Assembly (NCBI RefSeq): GCF_000316575.1
Contig: NC_019682.1
Span: 3,718,001-3,782,000 of the forward strand
Direction of reading: 5' to 3'
DNA length: 64,000 nt
DNA from: Calothrix sp. PCC 7507
Lineage (GTDB): Bacteria; Cyanobacteriota; Cyanobacteriia; Cyanobacteriales; Nostocaceae
This document shows positions 1 to 8,521 of this stretch, piece by piece. Under the pieces are notes generated by a model. That model had not been told where the DNA came from, ran no database searches, and was given only the letters and a program-made list of their open reading frames with translations. The position numbers were made by a program, and so were the translations under genes. Every line of letters begins with the position of its first letter. Positions within the stretch are counted from its first letter, which is position 1.

Positions 1-10
1 CAGTCATCAG

Positions 11-92
11 TAGACCTCTTGCATAAATATTTTTTGTCTCACGCAAAGACGCAAAGAAGATCGCAAAAATTAGGACTTTTGCAAGAGGTCTA
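11..92. repeat. 82-bp miniature inverted-repeat element
   Basis: A perfect 13-bp inverted repeat, TAGACCTCTTGCA at 11-23 and its complement at 80-92, encloses an AT-rich core with the motif ACGCAAAGACGCAAAG. No protein is encoded. The layout is that of a MITE or a repetitive extragenic palindrome. No second copy was seen in the window, so mobility is inferred from structure only. Confidence 0.6.
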
Positions 93-452
93 GTTAACGG
101 CGGCGGGGCGGCGATCGCTGCTACCCTTCACCACACTCAGTACCTCGGCTTATAGTCCCTCGGCTTATAGTAAATTTAAGTACTGAGTACTTTTGTACTA
201 TGGTTAATGCCCCGCCCGATGTCAAGCGGAATCTTTTAATCGGGAGAAGGTTGATACCTCACCCCTCTCCTGTCGGAGACGCTACGCGAACGTGGGTGGT
301 ATTTTTAACTCAGCACTCAGCACTCGGAACTCAGCACTTTTCATCTCCAGATCTGGCTTCTTCGATAAAGACTTGCGCTTGTAGGGGGATGTCAAGCCGC
401 TGATACTTTCGCTAAAACGTGAAGGGAGAGGCTTTCAGGATGGTGCAAAATA
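93..452. other. Gene-free upstream region with short repeats
   Basis: No convincing gene is present. The stretch holds a HIP1 site near 112, a direct repeat of CTCGGCTTATAGT around 143-171, and an array of ACTCAGC/ACTCGGA-type heptamers near 307-338. It ends just before the EcsC-like gene and presumably carries its promoter, but no clear -10/-35 pair was identified. Confidence 0.5.
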
Positions 453-1598
453 ATGGCAGACAAACCCCAAAAAGAAATCAATTCGCCCACACAACTATCG
501 AACAGGGATATCAAGACTCAGCCAACTGTTTCCCAGTCCTTTGCTCAAAAAGTAGGTCAGGTGGGAGGAATAATTACCCAAAGCGGTAAAGCAGTCTTCG
601 ATAAAACAGTCGCCGTGGGAACAGCGGCGGCGAAGCAAACACATCATCTGATTGAACAATCAACTCAAGCCAGCGGTCAAATAGTCAATTACCTCAGCAA
701 AAATTGGCTTATCCGCAAATTATCTGGTTTTTTAAACCTTAATTGGCTGATTGGTGCTGCTGATAGTGTCGATTTGGAAAAAGCAGCAGTAGAAGTGAAA
801 AAGCTAAAACAACAGTATCCCCATGAATCACCTAGTCAGATTGCCCACCGGATCATGGTGGAAAAAGCAACTCAAGCAGGTAGTATTGGTCTAGCGACTA
901 GCATTTTGCCAGGATTTGCTGCAGCTTTGTTGGCAATTGATTTGGCAGCTACGACAAAATTGCAATCAGAAATGCTTTATCAGATAGCATCTGACTACGG
1001 AATGGATTTAAAAGATCCAGCGCGTAAAGGTGAAGTGTTGGCAATTTTTGGTTTGGGGTTGGGTGGTGGTCGTCTTTTGAAGGCTGCGGGATTAGGCTTG
1101 TTGCGAAATGTGCCTTTTGCTGGTGCAGCGATCGCCGCTAGCTCAAATGCAACGATGATTTATTCATTGGGGTATGCTGCTTGTCGATTTTATGAAGCCA
1201 AGCTAGATGAATCAACTTCGCTGACTTCTCAAGAGACGCTAGAAAAATTAAAACAACAAAGTGCAGATTATTTAGAAACTGCGATCGCCCAAACAACAGT
1301 CATGGATCAAATCTTAGTTCACATGATCCTCGCTAGTCATCCAGAAAAAACTTGGGCAGAAATTTTACCCGAATTAAAAGCCGTTAATCTCAGTCCTACC
1401 TCATTAGCAGCTATAGCTGAAGATATGCAATCACCCCAGCCTTTAGATACCTTGCTGAATCAACTCAATCGTGATTTTGCCATACCCTTGTTAGTGCAGT
1501 GCAAAAAAATCGCCCAACTTGACAGTCAGACTACACCAGTTGAGCAACAAGTGATCGATGCGATCGCTGCTAAGTTTAATCTTGGGAATGGGGAATAG
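453..1598 (+). CDS. EcsC-like conserved hypothetical protein
   Basis: This 381-residue protein has a polar, Gln/Thr-rich N-terminal 60 residues and then a helical, Ala/Gly/Leu-rich core. The core (about residues 125-260) contains SILPGFAAALLAIDLAATTK and a glycine-rich GLGLGGG stretch, which resembles the amphipathic helices of EcsC-family proteins. EcsC proteins are poorly characterised and thought to be membrane-associated. The C-terminal third is soluble-looking and rich in Gln and Leu. No catalytic motif is visible. Codon use and HIP1 sites (near 1129, 1282 and 1561) match the rest of the genome. It stands alone on its strand. The family call is an inference from sequence character; the existence of the gene is well supported by its length. 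Confidence 0.75.
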   Translation: MADKPQKEINSPTQLSNRDIKTQPTVSQSFAQKVGQVGGIITQSGKAVFDKTVAVGTAAAKQTHHLIEQSTQASGQIVNYLSKNWLIRKLSGFLNLNWLIGAADSVDLEKAAVEVKKLKQQYPHESPSQIAHRIMVEKATQAGSIGLATSILPGFAAALLAIDLAATTKLQSEMLYQIASDYGMDLKDPARKGEVLAIFGLGLGGGRLLKAAGLGLLRNVPFAGAAIAASSNATMIYSLGYAACRFYEAKLDESTSLTSQETLEKLKQQSADYLETAIAQTTVMDQILVHMILASHPEKTWAEILPELKAVNLSPTSLAAIAEDMQSPQPLDTLLNQLNRDFAIPLLVQCKKIAQLDSQTTPVEQQVIDAIAAKFNLGNGE

Positions 1599-1668
1599 GG
1601 AAAAAGTCGCCAGGACAGATTAGTTTACCTTGGGATAAGGGATGTGCAGAGAAATAAAGTACCTGATA

Positions 1669-1968
1669 TCAAGGATCGTGGGTTTCGACTGCGCTCAACC
1701 CACGAGATGAGCGTCGAGGGTTGAGCGTAGTCGAAACCCTATCTTGTTCAAATAAATTTTTACTAAATCTTAGATAAAGTTCATTGTTACCAACGCTCAG
1801 ACAAATTTTCTTCTGAACGCTGAAGCCGAAGCGCCCGTTGCTGTATTTCACCCAAAGTTGGTCAATGGTGCGTAAGTCACTACAGGGAAAATTCTTGATA
1901 GATTCGACATCAAGACATTTTTGCTTTTCTCTGTTAGATGCCTTGAGCATGACAGCTAATTCCTCTTG
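1669..1968 (-). pseudogene. GUN4-domain remnant
   Basis: Reading down from 1968, the translation contains LDVESIKNFPCSDLRTIDQL followed by WVKYSNGRFGFSVQKKI, the diagnostic core of the GUN4 domain, which binds porphyrins and stimulates Mg-chelatase in the canonical protein. The first half of the domain is missing, and the C-terminal end runs into an inverted repeat at 1680-1739 that supplies the last ~20 codons. The fragment is in the same frame as the upstream hypothetical gene and follows its TAA stop with no frameshift. No ribosome-binding site or credible start is present, so it is called a relic and not a functional gene. In other cyanobacteria GUN4 modules also occur in multidomain signalling proteins, so the parent need not have been the chlorophyll-pathway Gun4. 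Confidence 0.75.
1680..1739. repeat. 22-bp inverted repeat
   Basis: The arms 1680-1701 (GGGTTTCGACTGCGCTCAAC...) and 1718-1739 are complementary with one mismatch. The sequence type (TTCGACTGCGCTCA) recurs as fragments near 7508-7560, 23840-23870, 40049-40080 and 55835-55900, so it is a dispersed short repeat of this genome. Here it truncates the GUN4 remnant. Confidence 0.7.
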
Positions 1969-2466
1969 TTATGCATTCACACCCGCAATAATCGCCAATG
2001 CAATTGCATACTCCTGCAAATCTTGCCGCAAGGTTTCCAACTCAGCCCGCAATTTCCTTTCCTCAGACCATTCACGTTCATGGTGTTGAGGACTCACGTC
2101 AGTCGGACGCTGGGCTTCCCAGGTTTGTAATATGGGATGCCATTTAGCCAGGATGGGGCGCAAACCATTATTCAAAACTGCGATCGCAATTCCCCCAACT
2201 GAATCGTGAGATGCACCCACATCAGGGCCAGCCTGCTTGAGAATTTCTCTTGTTGTGCCAAACAAGCTGTATAAAGAATTCAGTGCCTCCCGCAGTAGTC
2301 CTTCGCTAGATTCCAAAGGCTGTACTGCAATCCGTGTAACTAGTTCAATATAAAGCGACCATGCAGTCCTCCGTTCTGTGGTATCAGCTTGCCATTCCGC
2401 TGAACCGATGCCAAAGGGAAGGCTTACAGATACTTTTTTCAACTTAGCACCGTCGGATTTAGGCAT
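1969..2466 (-). CDS. Conserved cyanobacterial hypothetical protein
   Basis: A 165-residue protein starting MPKSDGAKLKKVSVSLPFGI. It is soluble, with no signal peptide or membrane segment. The body is helical and ends in a heptad-like stretch (LRAELETLRQDLQEYAIALA) that could form a coiled coil. I associate this sequence type with a protein widespread in filamentous cyanobacteria, but I know no function for it. A GUN4 fragment follows directly in the same frame, separated only by the TAA stop. The start is preceded by an AT-rich stretch without a strong ribosome-binding site. Function unknown; existence fairly secure from length and composition. Confidence 0.75.
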   Translation of the reverse strand: MPKSDGAKLKKVSVSLPFGIGSAEWQADTTERRTAWSLYIELVTRIAVQPLESSEGLLREALNSLYSLFGTTREILKQAGPDVGASHDSVGGIAIAVLNNGLRPILAKWHPILQTWEAQRPTDVSPQHHEREWSEERKLRAELETLRQDLQEYAIALAIIAGVNA

Positions 2467-2588
2467 TTTTTTATTAAGTTAAGTTTCTATAATCACTAGT
2501 ATATTCACTTAAGGGCCGTTCAAAAGCAGAGATGCTGTTTGTAACATCTACATATAAATTGCCGTAGATTCCTGGTCAAAAGTAACTG

Positions 2589-2646
2589 ATACCGTTTCTT
2601 TGTGAAGCCACATATATTTACCCCCCGGCTATGCTGTCCCCCCATG
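2589..2646. repeat. Half copy of a 116-bp MITE
   Basis: The sequence ATACCGTTTCTTTGTGAAGC and the following CCCCCCGGCTAT match the left half of the complete element at 9657-9772. The right half and its terminal inverted repeat are absent, so this is a truncated copy in the pepA upstream region. Confidence 0.7.
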
Positions 2647-2710
2647 CCCAACGCATGAACAAAGAATTTTAAGCAATACTAGTACAAGAAGATTTACACA
2701 AAATACAACA

Positions 2711-4192
2711 ATGGGAATTCAAGCGAGTGATACGCCTCTCTTAGAGTGGGCAGGGGATACGTTGGCAATTGGATTATTTGAAGACGCTGTAGAGTTAACT
2801 GGGGAACTGGCAACTTTTGATGGCAAGTTGGCTGGTGTGTTGAAAGAACTGATTGCTGAAGAGGAATTTAAGGGTAAAGCCAATAGCACCATCTTCACTA
2901 GGGTGGCTGCTGGTAGTCCAGTTAAAAAAGTTATTGTAGTAGGCTTAGGAAAAGCAGAAGCCCTCAAACTAGATACCTTACGACGTGCGGCGGCGGCTGT
3001 AGCTAGGGTAGCCAAAAAGCAAAAAAGCAAAATCCTGGGGTTTAGTTTTCCCTTGTGGAATAACGAACCGACAGCCAGCGCTCAAGCGATCGCAGAAGGC
3101 ATAGAATTGGCGCTATACCAAGATATTCGCTTTAAGTCAGAGCCGGAAGACAAAGGATCACAAATTGAAACCGTAGATTTACTAGGTTTTGCTGGACAAG
3201 AAGCCGCGATCGCCCGCGCTAATCAAATTGTTTCCGGGGTAATTTTGGCTCGGCAGTTGGTAGCCGCACCAGCAAATGAAGTGACGCCGATTACCTTAGC
3301 AGAAACTGCCCAAGCGATCGCTAAGGAATACGGGTTACAAGTAGAAATCCTGGAACGGGAAGACTGCGAAAAACTGGGTATGGGTGCATTTTTGGGAGTC
3401 GCCCAAGCTTCTGATTTGCCACCTAAGTTTATTCATTTAACCTACAAGCCAGATGGTACACCCACTCGCAAACTAGCGATTATTGGTAAAGGCTTAACCT
3501 TTGATTCTGGTGGACTGAATATTAAAGGCGCTGGTAGCGGCATCGAAACCATGAAAATTGATATGGGTGGTGCTGCGGCGACTTTAGGTGCTGCCAAAGC
3601 GATCGCCCAGATTAAACCAGATGCTGAGGTGCATTTTATCTCAGCAGCGACTGAGAACATGATTAGCGGTAAAGCTATGCATCCAGGAGACATCCTCAAA
3701 GCATCCAATGGCAAAACCATAGAAGTCAACAACACCGATGCTGAAGGACGTTTGACCTTGGCAGATGCCTTAGTATTTGCCGACAAATTAGGAGTAGATG
3801 CGATCGTGGACTTAGCCACCTTGACTGGGGCTTGCGTTGTCGCCTTGGGTGAAGATATGGCGGGTTTATTTTCTCCCGATGATGCTGTAGCTTCCCAGCT
3901 AGAAAAAGCTGCCGCAGGCTCAGGAGAAAAAATCTGGCGGATGCCAATGGAAGAAAAATATTTTGAAGGACTAAAATCTGGACTAGCCGACATGAAGAAC
4001 ACTGGTCCACGTGCCGGTGGCTCAATTACTGCTGCTCTTTTCCTCAAGCAATTCGTGAAAGACACCCCTTGGGCACACTTAGATATTGCCGGGCCAGTGT
4101 GGACAGATAAAGAAAATGGCTACAACGGCTCAGGAGCAACCGGCTTCGGTGTGCGGACTCTAGTTAACTGGGTGCTGAGTCCAGTTGAGTAG
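2711..4192 (+). CDS. pepA: Leucyl aminopeptidase (M17 family)
   Basis: A 493-residue cytosolic metallopeptidase that removes N-terminal residues, with preference for leucine, and acts in peptide turnover. The family signature NTDAEGRL lies near residues 341-348, and the metal-binding segment [12 protein letters not shown] near 259-270 carries the catalytic Lys and Asp. The N-terminal macrodomain-like half (1-170) is divergent, as usual for M17. Length agrees with the family. The ATG at 2711 is the only good start; the leader is AT-rich and a truncated MITE lies about 65 bases upstream. It heads the same-strand run leading into plsX but is metabolically unrelated to it. Confidence 0.95.
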   Translation: MGIQASDTPLLEWAGDTLAIGLFEDAVELTGELATFDGKLAGVLKELIAEEEFKGKANSTIFTRVAAGSPVKKVIVVGLGKAEALKLDTLRRAAAAVARVAKKQKSKILGFSFPLWNNEPTASAQAIAEGIELALYQDIRFKSEPEDKGSQIETVDLLGFAGQEAAIARANQIVSGVILARQLVAAPANEVTPITLAETAQAIAKEYGLQVEILEREDCEKLGMGAFLGVAQASDLPPKFIHLTYKPDGTPTRKLAIIGKGLTFDSGGLNIKGAGSGIETMKIDMGGAAATLGAAKAIAQIKPDAEVHFISAATENMISGKAMHPGDILKASNGKTIEVNNTDAEGRLTLADALVFADKLGVDAIVDLATLTGACVVALGEDMAGLFSPDDAVASQLEKAAAGSGEKIWRMPMEEKYFEGLKSGLADMKNTGPRAGGSITAALFLKQFVKDTPWAHLDIAGPVWTDKENGYNGSGATGFGVRTLVNWVLSPVE

Positions 4193-4327
4193 GGACTGGG
4201 AACTGGGGAGATCAGGGAGAATAACTCTTGACCCTTGACAAATGCCCAATGCCCCATAATCTAAAAGTTCCGATTTTTCGGCAAAGCCATCTGGTAAAAT
4301 TTGTAAGGTTTCTAGAAGCTCTAAGCA

Positions 4328-5353
4328 ATGGGATCGACTTGCGTACGGATCGCAATTGACGCAATGGGAGGGGATCACGCACCCGGTGAAATCGTTGCTG
4401 GCGCACTGCGGGCACGGGAAGAATTGGGTGTAAAAGTTTTGTTGGTAGGTGATCCCCAACAAATAGAAGCTGCCCTGCCACAAAAAACCAATTTAGGGCA
4501 GCTGGAGATCGTGCCTGCAGAGGATACGATCGCAATGGATGAGGAGCCTTTAACCGCCATCAGGCGTAAACCCAAAGCTTCCATCAACGTGGCAATGGAT
4601 TTAGTCAAGCAGCAGCAAGCAGATGCAGTATTTTCCGCCGGTCACTCTGGCGCAGCGATGGCATCGGCTTTACTCCGCTTAGGGAGATTACCGGGAATTG
4701 ACCGCCCGGCAATTGGGGCAGTGTTTCCGACAATTGTCGCCGGTAAGCCAGTGCTGATACTTGATGTCGGCGCGAATGTAGACTGCCGTCCTAAGTTTTT
4801 AGAGCAGTTTGCCGTCATGGGATCTGTTTACAGTCAGTATGTGCTGGGTACAAGCGAACCTAAAGTCGGGTTGTTGAATATCGGCGAGGAAGACTCTAAA
4901 GGCAATGATGCCGCAGTTCGTGCCAACCAACTGCTACGGGAAAATTCCCAAATTGACTTCATTGGGAATGCCGAAGGGCGTGATGTACTTTCTGGTAACT
5001 TTGATGTGATTGTGTGTGATGGCTTCGTGGGCAATGTGTTGTTAAAGTTTGCCGAAGCAGTCGGAGAAGTGATTTTGCAAATTTTGCGGGAAGAATTACC
5101 CCAAGGATTGCATGGTCAAATCGGCACAGTGCTTCTAAAACCCAACCTGAAGCGAATTAAGCAACGGATGGATCACGCGGAACATGGCGGTGCTTTGCTG
5201 TTAGGCGTAGCCGGGATTTGTTTTATCGGTCATGGTAGCTCACAAGCACCATCGATTTTTAATGCCATCCGCATGGCAAAAGAAGCTGTAGATAACCAAG
5301 TCTTGGAACGAATTCAATCGCAATATCAAACCCTACAGCGCGATAGTAGTTAA
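4328..5353 (+). CDS. plsX: Phosphate acyltransferase PlsX
   Basis: A 341-residue enzyme that converts acyl-ACP and phosphate into acyl-phosphate, the acyl donor for glycerol-3-phosphate acylation in bacterial phospholipid synthesis. The N-terminus RIAIDAMGGDHAPGEIVAGA is the family hallmark; further support comes from VFSAGHSGAAMA and LLNIGEEDSKGND. Length is standard. It starts the block plsX-fabH-fabD-plsC, which couples chain initiation to membrane lipid synthesis; this neighbourhood is common in bacteria. The gaps to its neighbours (135 and 133 bases) are long for a tight operon, so internal promoters are possible. Confidence 0.96.
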   Translation: MGSTCVRIAIDAMGGDHAPGEIVAGALRAREELGVKVLLVGDPQQIEAALPQKTNLGQLEIVPAEDTIAMDEEPLTAIRRKPKASINVAMDLVKQQQADAVFSAGHSGAAMASALLRLGRLPGIDRPAIGAVFPTIVAGKPVLILDVGANVDCRPKFLEQFAVMGSVYSQYVLGTSEPKVGLLNIGEEDSKGNDAAVRANQLLRENSQIDFIGNAEGRDVLSGNFDVIVCDGFVGNVLLKFAEAVGEVILQILREELPQGLHGQIGTVLLKPNLKRIKQRMDHAEHGGALLLGVAGICFIGHGSSQAPSIFNAIRMAKEAVDNQVLERIQSQYQTLQRDSS

Positions 5354-5486
5354 AAATCAGCCATTTATCATTTGTGAGCCACTGCTCAATTAGAGTTCCC
5401 CGACTTGTTAGCAAGTGGCGTCATTTGTCCTTAATTCGTGGCAAATGACAAATGACAAAGGACTAACGACAAAACGCTGATAGCGA

Positions 5487-6491
5487 GTGAGGGTAGGAGT
5501 GCATAATTTAGGTATAGCAATTACAGGAAGTGGTTCGGCATTACCAGCAACTTCCCTAGACAATCAGACGCTGAGTAGACTGGTGGAAACATCAGATGAG
5601 TGGATTACCACAAGAACCGGAATTTGTCAAAGACGCTTGGCATCGCCGACTGACTCGTTGAGTATGCTGGCCACGTCTGCCAGCACTCAAGCGATCGCCT
5701 CTGCCGGCATCACAGCAGCCGACCTGGATCTGATTATCTTGGCAACCTCTACCCCAGATGACTTATTTGGTAGTGCTTGTAAAATTCAGGCTAATTTGGG
5801 AGCCACCAAAGCCGTAGCTTTCGATTTGACAGCTGCCTGTTCGGGCTTCGTGTTTGGACTGGTGACAGCTGCCCAATACATTAGAACAGGCGCCTACCAA
5901 AATGTACTGTTGATAGGTGCAGATATCCTCTCTCGTTGGGTAGATTGGCAAGATAGACGCACTTGCGTACTATTCGGCGATGGTGCAGGGGCAGTAGTAT
6001 TACAGGCGAATGAGAGCGATCGCTTACTAGGATTTTCACTTCATAGTGATGGCACTCAAAATCACTACCTCAATCTTGCCTATCAAGCTTCTGACCAAGA
6101 ACTGCTCCCAGACATCAACATCGCTCAAGGAACTTACCAACCCATCACAATGAACGGCAAAGAAGTCTACCGCTTTGCTGTGCAACGAGTGCCAGAAGTT
6201 ATTGATAAAGCTTTATTTAAAGCGAACCTGAGCATTGATCAAATAGATTGGCTACTGTTACATCAAGCCAATCAACGAATTCTTGATGCTGTTGCTCAAC
6301 GCTTAAATATTCCTCAACACAAAGTTATTAGTAATCTCGCCAATTATGGCAACACCTCCGCCGCTTCCATCCCCATAGCCTTAGATGAAGCAGTACGACA
6401 AGGCAAAATTCAACTCAACGATACCATTGTTGCATCCGGCTTTGGTGCCGGTCTCACCTGGGGCGCAGCGATTTTTCAATGGGGAAGATAG
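5487..6491 (+). CDS. fabH: Beta-ketoacyl-ACP synthase III
   Basis: KAS III condenses acetyl-CoA with malonyl-ACP and so begins fatty acid synthesis. The catalytic triad is visible: Cys in DLTAACSGF (about residue 118), His in LLHQANQRI (about 258) and Asn in NYGNTSAAS (about 288). The longest frame opens at GTG 5487, but a second in-frame GTG at 5499 gives MHNLGIAITGSGSALP, the usual cyanobacterial N-terminus, and the purine-rich GTGAGGGTAGGA just before it can serve as its ribosome-binding site. I prefer 5499. The upstream gap carries ATGACAA-type heptamers. Confidence 0.95.
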   Translation: MRVGVHNLGIAITGSGSALPATSLDNQTLSRLVETSDEWITTRTGICQRRLASPTDSLSMLATSASTQAIASAGITAADLDLIILATSTPDDLFGSACKIQANLGATKAVAFDLTAACSGFVFGLVTAAQYIRTGAYQNVLLIGADILSRWVDWQDRRTCVLFGDGAGAVVLQANESDRLLGFSLHSDGTQNHYLNLAYQASDQELLPDINIAQGTYQPITMNGKEVYRFAVQRVPEVIDKALFKANLSIDQIDWLLLHQANQRILDAVAQRLNIPQHKVISNLANYGNTSAASIPIALDEAVRQGKIQLNDTIVASGFGAGLTWGAAIFQWGR

Positions 6492-6526
6492 GAAACAGTG
6501 AACAGTTATCAGTGAACAGTAAACAC

Positions 6527-6573
6527 ACTGATAACTGATAACTGATAACTGATAACTGATAACTGATAACTGA
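6527..6573. repeat. Heptamer tandem repeat (ACTGATA)6
   Basis: Six perfect copies of ACTGATA fill 6527-6568, followed by a partial copy that merges into ACTGACAAATGACA at the fabD start. Such short tandemly repeated repetitive sequences are typical of heterocystous cyanobacteria. The array takes the place of a normal fabH-fabD spacer. Confidence 0.9.
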
Positions 6574-6576
6574 CAA

Positions 6577-7458
6577 ATGACAAAAACTGCATGGGTGTTC
6601 CCCGGACAAGGTTCCCAAGCGCAGGGGATGGGAATTGATTTATTAGATATACCCTCTGCACGGGATAAATTTGCTCAAGCTGAGTCTATTCTCGGCTGGT
6701 CTGTCACAGAAATCTGTCAAAGCGATGCTGAACAATTATCACGCACGCTTTACACTCAGCCAAGTCTTTACGTAGTAGAGAGCATTCTGGCTGACATTCT
6801 TCGTGAAAGAGGACAAAAACCAGATTTACTTGCTGGTCATAGTTTGGGAGAATACATTGCCCTTTATGTCGCTGGCGTATTTGAGTGGGCTGTAGGGCTA
6901 CATTTAGTCAAGCGTCGAGCAGAACTTATGGATAGTGCCGCAGGTGGGATGATGGCGGCGTTAATGAATTTTGACCGCGAACAGTTAGAAGCAGTCATTG
7001 CTGAAACACCCGATGTGGTTCTAGCAAATGATAACAGTCCGGCTCAAGTAATAATTTCCGGCACAACTGAGGCTGTACAAACAGTCATGTCTCAAGTTAA
7101 ATCTAAACGTGCTATCCCGTTAAAAGTTTCTGGGGCCTTTCACTCACCCTTAGTTGCAGCTGCAGCAACAGAATTTCAAGAAGTTTTAGAATCTGTGCAA
7201 TTTCAACCAGCGATCGCTCCAGTATTATCTAATGTAGAGCCAACTCCGTCAGTTGATGCTGAAGTTTTAAAGCAGCGCCTGATTAAACAGATGACCGGTT
7301 CAGTCAGGTGGCGAGAAATTTCTTTAGAATTAGCAGCTAACGGCATTGAGCGAGTTGTGGAAATTGGCCCCGGTAACGTGCTAACTGGTTTGATTAAACG
7401 CACTGTCCCCGATATCATCTTAGAGAACATCCGTAATGCTGGTGAGTTACCTGTTTAG
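6577..7458 (+). CDS. fabD: Malonyl-CoA:ACP transacylase
   Basis: A 293-residue enzyme that loads malonyl groups onto acyl carrier protein for chain elongation. The nucleophile elbow GHSLGEY places the active Ser near residue 90, and His in SGAFHSPL near 189 completes the dyad. The N-terminal WVFPGQGSQAQGMG is the family signature. The start ATG sits in the end of a heptamer array and has no recognisable Shine-Dalgarno sequence. Directly downstream of fabH on the same strand. Confidence 0.96.
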   Translation: MTKTAWVFPGQGSQAQGMGIDLLDIPSARDKFAQAESILGWSVTEICQSDAEQLSRTLYTQPSLYVVESILADILRERGQKPDLLAGHSLGEYIALYVAGVFEWAVGLHLVKRRAELMDSAAGGMMAALMNFDREQLEAVIAETPDVVLANDNSPAQVIISGTTEAVQTVMSQVKSKRAIPLKVSGAFHSPLVAAAATEFQEVLESVQFQPAIAPVLSNVEPTPSVDAEVLKQRLIKQMTGSVRWREISLELAANGIERVVEIGPGNVLTGLIKRTVPDIILENIRNAGELPV

Positions 7459-7567
7459 GGAATAGGCAATAGGCAATAGGCAATAGGCAACTTGTACTGA
7501 GCGACTTGTGCCGACTTGTACTGAGCGTAGCCGAAGTAGCGAAGTTGAGGTAAGTCGAAGTATAGGC
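7459..7567. repeat. AATAGGC heptamers and palindromic fragments
   Basis: After the fabD stop there are four to five copies of ATAGGCA-type heptamers (about 7462-7490), followed by GACTTGTACTGAGCGTAGCC-type repeat fragments up to the start of the MITE. No gene is seen. Confidence 0.6.
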
Positions 7568-7568
7568 A

Positions 7569-7681
7569 CTAGTAGTCTGTCAGGGTTGAAATGAGGGACT
7601 GTAGTGTGAGCGTCTCGCTCACGCGGGCTTTTCGGCCCGCACTACCAAAAACCCCTCAAAACAAAATTGACAGACTACTAG
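7569..7681. mobile_element. 113-bp MITE with nested hairpins
   Basis: Terminal inverted repeats CTAGTAGTCTGTCA at 7569-7582 and their complement at 7668-7681 are perfect over 14 bp and continue imperfectly inward. The core contains two strong hairpins, GTGAGCG-TCT-CGCTCAC and GCGGGC-TTTTCG-GCCCGC, flanked by GTAGTG/CACTAC. No protein is encoded. The element lies between fabD and plsC. Mobility in trans is inferred from this structure. Confidence 0.75.
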
Positions 7682-7730
7682 GTTATTTTCCCAATCAACT
7701 GTCATCAGTCATCAGTCAACTGTCCCTAAT

Positions 7731-8369
7731 ATGAGCAGAAGCCGCGAACCATTTGCTAGTCTGGCACTCTATTCCGCTTTTAAGTGGTCGGTTGTCAGTC
7801 CCATACTTCACACTTACTTCAGGTTGCGGATTTATGGCGCTGAAAATGTTCCTCAATCTGAGCCTTTAGTGGTGGTAAGTAATCATGCTAGTTACTTTGA
7901 CCCTCTGATTCTCTCTAATTCTGTACGTCGTCCGGTGGCGTATATGGCCAAGGAAGAATTGTTTCGTGTCCCAATTTTGGCACAAGCAATTAAGCTGTAT
8001 GGTGCTTACCCAGTGAGTAGAGGTACAGGCGATCGCGCTGCCATTCGTTCTGCTCTAGAATGCATTGACAATGGTTGGGCTGTGGGTGTTTTCTTGGAAG
8101 GTACTCGTACTCCAGATGCGCGGATTTCAGACCCTAAAAGAGGTGCATTGTTGCTAGCTGCAAAGGCAAAAACACCTATATTGCCGGTAAGCTTGTGGGG
8201 TACTGAAGGAATTTTACAACCAGGCTCGGCTATCCCGCGCGCTGTTCCTGTCACCGTGAGGATTGGTAAGTTGATTGATACCCCCAGTTCCACTCGTAAA
8301 GAGGAATTGCAAGGGTTGACACTCAAGTGTGCAGCAGTGATTAATGAGATGCATGATTTAGGGCGTTGA
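7731..8369 (+). CDS. plsC: 1-acyl-sn-glycerol-3-phosphate acyltransferase
   Basis: A 212-residue membrane-associated acyltransferase of the PlsC family, which makes phosphatidic acid from lysophosphatidic acid. The catalytic motif NHASYFDP (NHxxxxD) lies near residues 51-58 and the substrate motif FLEGTRTPD near 120-128. Length fits the short bacterial PlsC type. It sits downstream of plsX-fabH-fabD and fits the same pathway. A MITE separates it from fabD, so it may be transcribed from its own promoter. Confidence 0.92.
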   Translation: MSRSREPFASLALYSAFKWSVVSPILHTYFRLRIYGAENVPQSEPLVVVSNHASYFDPLILSNSVRRPVAYMAKEELFRVPILAQAIKLYGAYPVSRGTGDRAAIRSALECIDNGWAVGVFLEGTRTPDARISDPKRGALLLAAKAKTPILPVSLWGTEGILQPGSAIPRAVPVTVRIGKLIDTPSSTRKEELQGLTLKCAAVINEMHDLGR

Positions 8370-8521
8370 TTGCCAAAGGCTAAAAAATATGCTTTTAGGA
8401 AGTAGCGATCGCCTTTTAATTTCTTTAAGCTTATGTCATTTGTTATTTGTCAAGAGTCAAGGTGAAGGATCATTAGTTATTTCTCCCTCATCTCACTTGT
8501 CCCCCATTCCCCAAAATTATT

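Noticed and set aside
200-403. A 67-codon frame near the left edge
   Set aside because: It is made of heptamer-type repeat sequence and has no recognisable protein character.
3442-4065. A 207-codon open frame on the minus strand inside pepA
   Set aside because: It lies entirely opposite the conserved catalytic domain of pepA and has Ser/Pro/Ala-rich antisense composition.
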